Shown one piece after another: positions 1-5,727 of a stretch of 9,015 nucleotides of DNA. This DNA is from an uncultured Subdoligranulum sp. Its GTDB lineage: Bacteria; Bacillota; Clostridia; Christensenellales; CAG-314. The position numbers and the translations under genes are program-made. The DNA lies in NCBI GenBank assembly GCA_902496185.1, contig CABUZX010000028.1:1-9015 (forward strand), given 5' to 3'. The stretch's first letter is position 1. The number at the start of each line of letters is the position of its first letter. The notes under the pieces were generated by a model that did no database searches, was not told where the DNA came from, and saw only the letters and a program-made list of their open reading frames with translations.

Positions 1-87
1 ATGCTCGTGTTTGCAACCAGCAAACGCAACCAACGTCGTCAGCAACATTACTGCCAACGTTGTCAATAGTAAAAGTCTCTTTTTCAT
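1..87 (-). CDS. N-terminus of a predicted lipoprotein (cut by window edge)
   Basis: Only the first 29 codons lie in the window. They read as a bacterial lipoprotein signal peptide: a basic start (MKKR), a hydrophobic stretch at residues 5-22, and a lipobox ending AFAGC, with Cys25 as the likely lipidated residue. The following residues, KHEH, are polar, as expected after the lipobox. The -3 position is Phe rather than the usual Leu, which is tolerated but not ideal. The ATG at 87 is supported by a strong Shine-Dalgarno site (GAGGAGG, 94-100) six bases upstream. A sigma-A-like extended -10 lies at 120-128. The protein is probably exported and anchored on the outer face of the cytoplasmic membrane. 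The mature part is outside the window, so no function can be given. Confidence 0.72.
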   Translation of the reverse strand, partial: MKKRLLLLTTLAVMLLTTLVAFAGCKHEH

Positions 88-119
88 CTCTTGCCTCCTC
101 TTGTAAAAATTTTATTGTG

Positions 120-128
120 ATTATATCA
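120..128 (-). promoter_or_regulatory. Extended -10 promoter for the lipoprotein gene
   Basis: On the minus strand, TATAAT (120-125) is preceded by TGA (126-128), giving the TGnTATAAT extended -10 pattern. No good -35 hexamer lies 16-18 bases upstream, which fits an extended -10 promoter. Transcription would start near 112, leaving a leader of about 25 bases with the Shine-Dalgarno site at 94-100. This would give the lipoprotein gene its own transcript, separate from the HAD gene upstream. Confidence 0.5.
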
Positions 129-148
129 TTTAGATATATAAATTTAGC

Positions 149-784
149 CTAATTATTTTCAAAAAATTCTTTAATTTGTTTAGTATTGTCAAAAACAGCC
201 ACGGGGTTATACGGGGCAAAGTCTTCTCTCTTGCCAAAGCCGTAAGTAACCGCAATAGCGTCTATGCCCACAATTTGCGCGCCACGCATATCGTAAAAAG
301 TATCGCCCACCAGCACGGTAGTTTCCTTTTGAGCCTTTTGGTCAAAAAACAGCGCGGACAACACCTGATGTTTTTCGCCCCTATTTGGCAACGCGCCGTA
401 AACGAAATCGAAATATTGCAAAACTCCGAGACGTTCAAGCACGTCAAAAGCCATAGGCTGATATTTGCTTGTAGCAACGCCCAGCTTAAAACCTTTTTGC
501 TTTAAAAAACCCAACAAATCCTTTATACCGTCATACAAAACGTTGTCATAAAAATGGTCTTTGTAAAGCTCTCTAAAATACGCCAGCACCTCAGCAGGGT
601 CGTTTCCGTCGGAAGCAATAAGCTCGCAAGTAGTAGCAAGTGGCGGACCGATAAAATCGTACAAGTTGTAACGGCTTTCGTCCGCGTCAAATTTTTTAAA
701 AGTTTCCTTAAGGCAAAAAATAATGCCTTTAGAAGTATCACTGATAGTACCGTCAAGGTCAAAAAGAACAGTTTTGTATTTCAT
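149..784 (-). CDS. HAD-superfamily phosphatase (phosphoglycolate phosphatase/5'-nucleotidase-like)
   Basis: The 211-aa protein carries the four motifs of a subfamily-I haloacid dehalogenase phosphatase. Motif I is DLDGT at residues 9-13, with nucleophile Asp9 and acid/base Asp11. Motif II is the Thr105-Ser106 pair in VATSK. Motif III is Lys138. Motif IV is GDTFYD with Asp161 and Asp165, which bind magnesium. The alpha-helical cap lies between motifs I and II (about residues 16-90), and its FIGPPL segment is typical of the Gph/PpaX/5'-nucleotidase-like branch. It should be a cytosolic enzyme hydrolysing a small phosphomonoester; the substrate cannot be read from sequence. I use the ATG at 784 because the catalytic fold begins there. 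The same frame runs upstream to 919, but that part crosses the terminator and end of the ATPase gene. No Shine-Dalgarno site precedes the ATG, and a promoter sits directly upstream, so the mRNA is probably leaderless. Confidence 0.9.
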   Translation of the reverse strand: MKYKTVLFDLDGTISDTSKGIIFCLKETFKKFDADESRYNLYDFIGPPLATTCELIASDGNDPAEVLAYFRELYKDHFYDNVLYDGIKDLLGFLKQKGFKLGVATSKYQPMAFDVLERLGVLQYFDFVYGALPNRGEKHQVLSALFFDQKAQKETTVLVGDTFYDMRGAQIVGIDAIAVTYGFGKREDFAPYNPVAVFDNTKQIKEFFENN

Positions 785-791
785 AGCAAAT

Positions 792-820
792 ATTATACAA
801 CAAAAAATGCCTATTGTAAA
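792..820 (-). promoter_or_regulatory. Promoter of the HAD gene, apparently leaderless
   Basis: On the minus strand TTTACA (815-820) and TATAAT (792-797) are separated by exactly 17 bases, matching the sigma-A consensus at 11 of 12 positions. A start 6-8 bases after the -10 falls at about 784-786, essentially on the ATG at 784. The -35 box overlaps the stem and loop of the terminator hairpin of the upstream ATPase gene. Confidence 0.68.
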
Positions 821-830
821 CCAATAGGCA
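801..830 (-). terminator. Rho-independent terminator of the P-type ATPase gene
   Basis: A perfect 9-bp stem (808-816 with 822-830, arm TGCCTATTG) with a 5-base loop is followed on the minus strand by six T residues (802-807). It lies 9 bases beyond the ATPase stop codon. The same DNA also carries the -35 box of the HAD promoter. Confidence 0.85.
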
Positions 831-839
831 AATTGTTTT

Positions 840-2870
840 TTATTGCTTATTCTTGTTTTTAATAGCGCGGTGTTTTGAGGATTTTTCCACACAACCTTTA
901 AAGGGTTTTTTTGCGCCAATCAAAAACGCCGAATTACCCACCACCAAAAAACTGCTTACGTTGTGTACCAACGCACCGAGCACGGGGTTAAGCACGCCCA
1001 AAAGACTAAGCACCACAGAAACGATATTGACCGACATACCTATAATAATATTTGCTGAAATAGTCTTTAGCACTCTTTTGCCAAGTCGAATTATTCCTCC
1101 AACGTTTTTGACGTTGTCGTTGAGCAAAACGATATCGGCAACCTCCATAGCCACGTCGCTACCCATTGCACCCATAGCAATACCTATATCGGCAGAAGCA
1201 AGCGCAGGCGCGTCGTTTACGCCGTCACCCACCATACAAACGGTTTTGCCGTTTTGCTTATATTCTGAAACTTTTTTGAGCTTTTGCTCAGGCAAAAGAT
1301 TGTAATAAAACTTGTTTATGCCAACTTCCTTCGCAACGGCAGTGGACACAAACTCGTTGTCGCCCGTCAGCATAACCGTTTCGATATTTTGTTTGTGAAT
1401 AATATCTACCGCGTCTTTTGCGCCGTAATTTACTACGTCGCTTAGGCCCATTGCGCCCATTACCGCGCCGTCAACAGCAACACACACCACCGTCAACCCT
1501 TCAAACATTACGTCAACGACAAAAGACTTTACTTCCTCAGGTAAAGAGTTAAAATAATCGGGCTTGGCAACTATTACCTCTCTATTATTTATCTTGGAAA
1601 CTACGCCTACGCCCACCATACTCGTGGTTTGTTTGGGCGTTTGGAGAGTTGTTTTTTGCGCGCAAAACTCCACTATGGCTTTTGCAAGCGGATGTTCGCT
1701 TTGACTTTCCGCACTACCGCACAAGAGAAAAAATTCTTCGTCGGTTATTCCATTGTTGAAATATTTTTTTACCTTGAGTTTGTTTTGTGACAAAGTACCC
1801 GTTTTGTCAAAAATAACGACGTTGGATTTTGCAACGCTCTCCAACGCGCTACCGCTTTTAATCAATATGCCTTTTGCGCTGGCGTTACCCATACCGGCAA
1901 CTATTGCCGTTGGAGTTGCAAGAGCGAGACTACACGGACAAAATACAACGAGAATAGTTATTGCTCGGGTTAACGCCACGTGCCAATCTTCCTTAAACAA
2001 AAACGTGACTGCAAAAAACACTAATATAGACAATATAATGGCGCTTGGGACTATTACTTTTGCCCATTTGTCGGCCGTGCGTTCGATATTAGCCTTGTTG
2101 TTTTCCGCTTGTTTGACGAGACTAATCATCTTTGACAAGGTGCTGTCTTGGACAAGTTTTGTTACCTCTATTTCTATTGCGCCGTTTCCGTTAAGCGTAC
2201 CTGCAAACACCGTATCGCCAACCTTTTTGTCAACAGGTACGCTTTCTCCCGTGATTGCCGATTGCGAAACCGACGTAATACCGCTTGTCACTACGCCGTC
2301 AACAGTTATTGTTTCGTTGGGTTTAACCAAAACCACGTCGCCTATTGCAACGTATTGCGTTTCCATCTCGATAAACTGGTCGCCTATTTTGATTCTTGCC
2401 GTTGTCGGTGTAAGCTTAACAAGTGATTCGAGATTTTTTCTGCTACGTTTTAACGTAACGTCCTCCAACAACTCGCCCAACCACATAATAAGCGCAACTT
2501 CTCCCGCCGAAAACAAATTGTTGTGTCCGTGATGCGACGTGCCGTCGGTAATCCCCAACAAACACAAAATTTCCAGCGCTATACAAGCTAACATTGCTAC
2601 GGTAATGAGCAAACTTGTGCGAACTTTGCCGTATTTAAAAAGGTTTTTAAACCCACCAAAAGCCAATGGCCATCCGCAAACAAAAACAACTATCCAAGCA
2701 GGATTAAAATATTTGCCGATAGAATAAGCGTCCCCTAAAATATCATCCCAAAAATACGACGCCACGCACAACAAAATACCGACGAAAAGCACTATTAATT
2801 TCCACAACGTACTGTTAAAAAAACTGTCCTTGTTTACACCGCTTTCTACACCGCAACACGCTTTTGCCAT
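840..2870 (-). CDS. P1B-type heavy-metal-translocating P-type ATPase
   Basis: A 676-aa integral membrane pump that should export a transition-metal ion at the cost of ATP. Visible landmarks in order: membrane spans near 24-41, 57-74, 83-106 and 120-134; the actuator-domain TGES (207-210); spans near 270-292 and 301-323 with the metal-binding CPC at 311-313; the phosphorylation site DKTGTL with Asp355; the P1B-specific SEHP (391-394); TGDN (502-505); the hinge GDGVND (548-553); and two C-terminal spans near 605-650. CPC favours soft metals (Cu+, Ag+, Zn2+, Cd2+). The last span carries HNVSS (636-640) and does not match the textbook Cu+ or Zn2+ signatures cleanly, so I leave the ion open. There is no N-terminal HMA domain with CxxC; only a Cys5-Cys6 pair could play that part. 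The tail is strongly basic. The gene has its own promoter and terminator and is probably monocistronic. Confidence 0.93.
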   Translation of the reverse strand: MAKACCGVESGVNKDSFFNSTLWKLIVLFVGILLCVASYFWDDILGDAYSIGKYFNPAWIVVFVCGWPLAFGGFKNLFKYGKVRTSLLITVAMLACIALEILCLLGITDGTSHHGHNNLFSAGEVALIMWLGELLEDVTLKRSRKNLESLVKLTPTTARIKIGDQFIEMETQYVAIGDVVLVKPNETITVDGVVTSGITSVSQSAITGESVPVDKKVGDTVFAGTLNGNGAIEIEVTKLVQDSTLSKMISLVKQAENNKANIERTADKWAKVIVPSAIILSILVFFAVTFLFKEDWHVALTRAITILVVFCPCSLALATPTAIVAGMGNASAKGILIKSGSALESVAKSNVVIFDKTGTLSQNKLKVKKYFNNGITDEEFFLLCGSAESQSEHPLAKAIVEFCAQKTTLQTPKQTTSMVGVGVVSKINNREVIVAKPDYFNSLPEEVKSFVVDVMFEGLTVVCVAVDGAVMGAMGLSDVVNYGAKDAVDIIHKQNIETVMLTGDNEFVSTAVAKEVGINKFYYNLLPEQKLKKVSEYKQNGKTVCMVGDGVNDAPALASADIGIAMGAMGSDVAMEVADIVLLNDNVKNVGGIIRLGKRVLKTISANIIIGMSVNIVSVVLSLLGVLNPVLGALVHNVSSFLVVGNSAFLIGAKKPFKGCVEKSSKHRAIKNKNKQ

Positions 2871-2875
2871 AACAA

Positions 2876-2883
2876 CCCCCCCC
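2876..2883 (-). promoter_or_regulatory. G8 homopolymer ribosome binding site of the ATPase gene
   Basis: On the minus strand, eight consecutive G residues lie five bases upstream of the ATPase ATG (TTAGGGGGGGGTTGTTATG). This is the only sequence able to pair with the anti-Shine-Dalgarno of 16S rRNA. Other genes here use ordinary AAGGAG or GGAGG sites, so the tract stands out. Confidence 0.7.
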
Positions 2884-2917
2884 TAATATATTTTACCAAA
2901 AATAATTCCTACTAAAT

Positions 2918-2931
2918 TGATAGGTTTATCA
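2918..2931. promoter_or_regulatory. Palindromic operator candidate over the ATPase -10 box
   Basis: TGATA-GGTT-TATCA is an interrupted palindrome with perfect 5-bp arms. It overlaps the -10 hexamer (2928-2933) and extends to the likely transcription start. A protein bound here would block RNA polymerase, as expected for a metal-responsive repressor. I cannot assign it to a known regulator: it does not look like a CopY box (TACAnnTGTA) or a GC-rich CsoR site. In AT-rich DNA a palindrome this short can also arise by chance. Confidence 0.4.
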
Positions 2932-2956
2932 TATCACTTTAATAAATTATTGTCAA
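2928..2956 (-). promoter_or_regulatory. Strong sigma-A promoter of the P-type ATPase gene
   Basis: On the minus strand a perfect -35 TTGACA (2951-2956) is followed after 17 bases by TATGAT (2928-2933). A TG dinucleotide one base before the -10 adds the extended -10 element. The start should lie near 2921, giving a leader of about 50 bases. Such a strong core promoter for a metal pump suggests that control depends on repression. Confidence 0.82.
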
Positions 2957-2986
2957 TCAAAATGCAAACAAATACCTTTGAAGCGC

Positions 2987-3020
2987 AAAAAAATTCAACC
3001 ACTACAAAAGGTTGAATTTT
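2987..3020 (-). terminator. Terminator of the radical SAM gene, with the stop codon in its loop
   Basis: A perfect 11-bp stem (2990-3000 with 3010-3020) with a 9-base loop is followed by T residues on the minus strand; the run 2987-2993 partly overlaps the stem. The stop codon TAG (3002-3004) lies within the loop, so the upstream arm encodes the last residues of the protein (KFNL). Confidence 0.83.
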
Positions 3021-3871
3021 GGCACGAAACTATCCGTTGCAGAAGAAAGCTCTTGCATAAAACCATTTTCTAAACCGAGTTCAAAAAAGTATTCTATCGC
3101 TTGGTCGTATTCTTCCTGCGTGATTTTTCGAGAAAGATCTTTAAAATTTTCGGCTCGCCCCGCAGGAAAATACTGCGACATAAGACTAACGTAAGCGTTT
3201 TTATCTATATTAGCGATCATTTTTAAAACTTTTTTTGTGTTTTCTATTGCGTTAGGTAAAACAAGATGTCTAACTATGACGCCTTTTTTGATTATTCCGT
3301 CGTCATCAAATTCCGTGACGGGCTGTTGAACAAACATTTGCCTTATTGCTTTTTGAGCAACCACGGGATAATCTTCTCTCGCGCCGTAAGTTTTTGCAAG
3401 GTTTGCATCGCCGTACTTGAAGTCAGGCAAATACGCGTCTATCAGCCCATTGAGTTTTTTTAAACTTTCTACGTCGTCGTAACCGCTACTGTTGTACACA
3501 ACGGGAACTTTTAAAAACGGTTTTAGCTCTGTCAAAAACTCTTTAAGTTGAGTGGTATAGTGACTAGGCGTAACAAAACTGATTGAACAAGCTTTTTGCT
3601 CAATTAGATTAAATATCAAGTTTTTAAGTTGCTCAAAAGAAACTTTTTGCCCCCTACCAGTATGACTAATTAGTGAATTTTGGCAGTATACGCAATTAAG
3701 ATTGCAACCGCCGAAAAATATCGCGCCCGTGCCCGTTTGACCGCTTATACAGGGTTCTTCCCAAAAATGTAAATCTGCGTGCGCCACTACAAATTGTTCA
3801 GGAGCTTTGCAAGCGCCAAGTCCCAATGCTCTATCCGCGCCACATTTAACAGGGCAGTTAAAACATTTCAT
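3002..3871 (-). CDS. Radical SAM protein of the COG1313 (PflX-like) family
   Basis: A 289-aa radical S-adenosylmethionine protein. The cluster motif CNLNCVYCQN supplies Cys56, Cys60 and Cys63 for the [4Fe-4S] cluster that cleaves SAM. The fold is preceded by a second cysteine set (Cys3, Cys6, Cys10, Cys21) in CFNCPVKCGADR, the hallmark of the COG1313 group, and by LHFWEEPCISG (34-44). Later family blocks are VTPSHYT, YNSSGYDDVESL, LPDFKYGD, GVIVRHLVLP and MSQYFPAG. The group is related to pyruvate formate-lyase activating enzymes, but its substrate is not established and no glycyl-radical enzyme lies nearby. Length is normal for the family. The ATG at 3871 has AAAGGA (3881-3886) nine bases upstream. 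The gene follows DUF4438 by 41 bases without a convincing terminator, so the two are probably co-transcribed. It ends in its own terminator. Confidence 0.92.
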   Translation of the reverse strand: MKCFNCPVKCGADRALGLGACKAPEQFVVAHADLHFWEEPCISGQTGTGAIFFGGCNLNCVYCQNSLISHTGRGQKVSFEQLKNLIFNLIEQKACSISFVTPSHYTTQLKEFLTELKPFLKVPVVYNSSGYDDVESLKKLNGLIDAYLPDFKYGDANLAKTYGAREDYPVVAQKAIRQMFVQQPVTEFDDDGIIKKGVIVRHLVLPNAIENTKKVLKMIANIDKNAYVSLMSQYFPAGRAENFKDLSRKITQEEYDQAIEYFFELGLENGFMQELSSATDSFVPKFNLL

Positions 3872-3912
3872 AAAAAATTTTCCTTTGTAAAAAACGTTGT
3901 TTTTTTGTCAGT

Positions 3913-4779
3913 TTATTCAATAATACCCAATATTTTGCCGATATTTGCGTTTTTGTCGATATACGGTTCAAAAATATTTTTTCTGCTAGTCAAAAGCGAG
4001 GTCACCCCGGGACCGTGCCCAACCAACACGCAATCACTGTGAACAACAACGCCAACGGTACCGCTACCCTTAAAAAATCCGCGACCGAGAGTAGTGTCGC
4101 AATCTTGCAAATAGACGAGATCGCCAAAGCACAAATCCTGAAGTCCGCACAAATCCACCTGCTCTCTGTCTTGAGTCATGATGTCGTAGTCCCCCGTAGC
4201 GGCGTCAGCGCTACCTATGCCACTACCCATAAAATGCGCGGGGACAATGCCTTTGACACCGACTTTTAGCTTGTTTCCGCTTGGAGTGATGGGCAATTTT
4301 TGCAATAACTGAGGATCAAGATTTAATACTCTTACGTCAGGATAATCACACATTGCAAGACCTTGTCCAACAGCATGCACGAGGATTTTATCGTTTGGAC
4401 AAAGCAATTGTTTGGTTTGTTTGTCAAACCATACTATAAGATGTTCTATACCGCCGTGCTTGCCCGTAACAACACCAGTTTTGCCTTTTGCGTCGCCACT
4501 AATAACTTTTACAAGGTTACCAACGCAGGACAAAAAATTTAAAGCGCCGTTTTCTTGCTCGTTGTCGTTGGTACAAGATACGTCCGGCTCAACGTGATCT
4601 CCCGCCCATCCGTATACGCTATCCCCCAACGTTACGTTGTAGCAAATTGCGCCCACCGTAGGCCAAGCAACGACGTCGCGCTCATAGGTAAACCTTTGCA
4701 CGGTTTTTCTGACGGTCGGGTTGTGAATTTTTCCGCAAACTGATTGCTCTACTACTTTTTTTGCGTTTGTTTTTAACAT
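3913..4779 (-). CDS. DUF4438 family protein, function unknown
   Basis: The 288-aa product matches what I know of the DUF4438 family over its whole length. Conserved blocks are WAGDHVEPDVS (58-68), SGDAKGKTGVVTGKHGG (94-110), MGSGIGS (184-190), GDYDIMTQD (196-204), VVHSD (245-249) and GHGPGVT (254-260). The many His, Asp and Gly residues in these blocks look like ligands or an active site, but no reaction is known to me. The segment near 88-106 resembles a KOW turn (GNLVKVISGDAKGKTGVV), which might point to nucleic-acid or ribosome contact; this is a weak analogy. There is no signal peptide or membrane segment, so it is cytosolic. The ATG at 4779 is preceded by GAGGTAA at a suitable distance. 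It is the first gene of a probable operon with the radical SAM gene, which suggests a shared task. Confidence 0.87.
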   Translation of the reverse strand: MLKTNAKKVVEQSVCGKIHNPTVRKTVQRFTYERDVVAWPTVGAICYNVTLGDSVYGWAGDHVEPDVSCTNDNEQENGALNFLSCVGNLVKVISGDAKGKTGVVTGKHGGIEHLIVWFDKQTKQLLCPNDKILVHAVGQGLAMCDYPDVRVLNLDPQLLQKLPITPSGNKLKVGVKGIVPAHFMGSGIGSADAATGDYDIMTQDREQVDLCGLQDLCFGDLVYLQDCDTTLGRGFFKGSGTVGVVVHSDCVLVGHGPGVTSLLTSRKNIFEPYIDKNANIGKILGIIE

Positions 4780-4811
4780 ATACTTTACCTCAAAAAAATT
4801 ACTTTACAAAT

Positions 4812-4840
4812 ATTATACTTGCAAACCCAAAAAAATTCAA
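4812..4840 (-). promoter_or_regulatory. Promoter of the DUF4438-radical SAM operon
   Basis: On the minus strand TTGAAT (4835-4840) and TATAAT (4812-4817) are separated by 17 bases. The start would be near 4805, giving a leader of about 25 bases containing the GAGGTAA ribosome binding site. It is divergent to the upp gene. Confidence 0.6.
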
Positions 4841-4938
4841 CGTTTACAAAAATATTTTGTTGATATTTTTGTTTTTTGCCCCAAACAATCAGCTTTTTGT
4901 CAAAAAACAGTTGCCAAACGCCTCAAATTGTTTTAAAG

Positions 4939-4950
4939 TATAAGTATAAA
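4939..4950 (+). promoter_or_regulatory. Possible -10 region of upp
   Basis: Two overlapping -10-like hexamers, TATAAG (4939-4944) and TATAAA (4945-4950), lie 25-40 bases before the upp start. No clear -35 sits at 16-18 bases from either; the nearest TTGCCA (4911-4916) is too far. I offer this as the most likely promoter area. The rest of the 198-base divergent region is AT-rich with no riboswitch or attenuator that I can see. Confidence 0.3.
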
Positions 4951-4977
4951 TTAAAAATTTAACTTTTGGAGGGATTT

Positions 4978-5604
4978 ATGAGTTTAGTTATATTTGATCA
5001 TCCGCTTATTAAACACAAGGTTGCTTTGCTAAGAGACAAGGACACTTGCACAAACCAATTTAGAGTTCTTATTGAAGAAATTACAACACTTATGGCGTAT
5101 GAAGCGCTTAACGACGTCCCAACAAAAACAGTGGAAATCAACACCCCGTTGGAAACTACCACCCAAACTATGATTATGGAAAATAGCGTGGCTATTATCC
5201 CCGTATTGCGCGCAGGACTCGGCATGGTCAACGGTATTCATACTCTTTTGCCAACTGCAAAGGTCGGTCATATAGGTATGTATCGCGACCACGAAACTCT
5301 TCAACCTAAAGAATATTATTGCAAACTGCCGGAAAATATTGCGGAAAAAGTTTGTATTATTATCGACCCAATGCTTGCTACAGGCGGTAGCGCAGTAGCG
5401 GCAATCGACTTGCTAAAAAAACAAGGTTGCAAAAAAATTAAATTGATGAATATTATCGCCGCCCCTATCGGAGTGGAAACCGTACAAAAAGCTCACCCCG
5501 ACGTGCAAATTTACGTTGCGCAAATGGACCGTTGCCTAAACGAACACGGCTATATCCTCCCCGGCCTCGGTGATGCAGGCGACAGAATTTTTGGCACTAA
5601 ATAA
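4978..5604 (+). CDS. upp: Uracil phosphoribosyltransferase
   Basis: A 208-aa cytosolic enzyme of pyrimidine salvage that joins uracil to PRPP to give UMP and pyrophosphate. The PRPP-binding loop is DPMLATGGS at residues 130-138. The uracil-binding C-terminal block GYILPGLGDAGDRIFGT (191-207) is complete, and PVLRAGLGM (75-83) is the conserved PRPP/effector segment. Length is as usual (about 209 aa in Bacillus). I place the start at the ATG at 4978, which has GGAGGG (4968-4973) four bases upstream. An in-frame TTG at 4966 overlaps that ribosome binding site and would add four unconserved residues. It is the only plus-strand gene in the window, transcribed alone, divergent from DUF4438 and closed by a strong hairpin. 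No uracil permease or pyrimidine genes lie next to it. Confidence 0.97.
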   Translation: MSLVIFDHPLIKHKVALLRDKDTCTNQFRVLIEEITTLMAYEALNDVPTKTVEINTPLETTTQTMIMENSVAIIPVLRAGLGMVNGIHTLLPTAKVGHIGMYRDHETLQPKEYYCKLPENIAEKVCIIIDPMLATGGSAVAAIDLLKKQGCKKIKLMNIIAAPIGVETVQKAHPDVQIYVAQMDRCLNEHGYILPGLGDAGDRIFGTK

Positions 5605-5622
5605 CTAAATTATACGCTAAAC

Positions 5623-5663
5623 AATAAATATCCACCAGTCATACTGGTGGATATTTATTTTGC
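5623..5663. terminator. Perfect 17-bp hairpin, shared terminator of upp and the convergent protease operon
   Basis: Arms 5623-5639 and 5643-5659 are perfect inverted repeats around a CAT loop. The core is GC-rich (CCACCAGT/ACTGGTGG) and the base is AT-rich. On the plus strand it continues with T residues (5658-5661) and sits 18 bases after the upp stop. On the minus strand the exit side reads ATATTTATTGTTTAG, a poorer U-tract, about 70 bases beyond the protease stop. It serves upp clearly and the protease operon probably. Confidence 0.85.
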
Positions 5664-5727
5664 AATTCCGCATACAAAATTGTGTATACTAAACAAAAAC
5701 AGCACCCACAAAAAGTGAGCGCCATTT

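Noticed and set aside
785..919. Upstream extension of the HAD frame by 45 residues (to an ATG at 919).
   Set aside because: It overlaps the end of the ATPase gene and its terminator, is not part of the HAD fold, and the ATG at 784 fits the family start exactly.
1753..2532. A 259-codon open frame on the plus strand.
   Set aside because: It is antisense to the well-supported P-type ATPase, and its protein is low in recognisable motifs; it reflects the codon pattern of the real gene.
2884..2927. A metal riboswitch in the ATPase leader.
   Set aside because: The leader is only about 50 bases and has no stable stems; nothing resembles a known riboswitch.
3872..3912. A terminator between DUF4438 and the radical SAM gene (A-run and T-run around AACGTT).
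   Set aside because: The only possible stem is A/T pairs with one C-G, too weak for termination; the 41-base gap fits an operon.
4892..4907. TTTTTG-T-CAAAAA inverted repeat as a possible attenuator before upp.
   Set aside because: The loop would be a single base and the stem is nearly all A/T; it is probably chance in AT-rich DNA.
4966..4977. TTG start for upp at 4966.
   Set aside because: It overlaps the ribosome binding site GGAGGG and adds four residues absent from the family; ATG at 4978 is properly spaced.
5661..5690. Plus-strand promoter-like TTGCAA and TATACT between upp and the protease gene.
   Set aside because: Spacing is about 19 bases and no plus-strand gene follows; it would only make an antisense RNA, for which there is no other sign.
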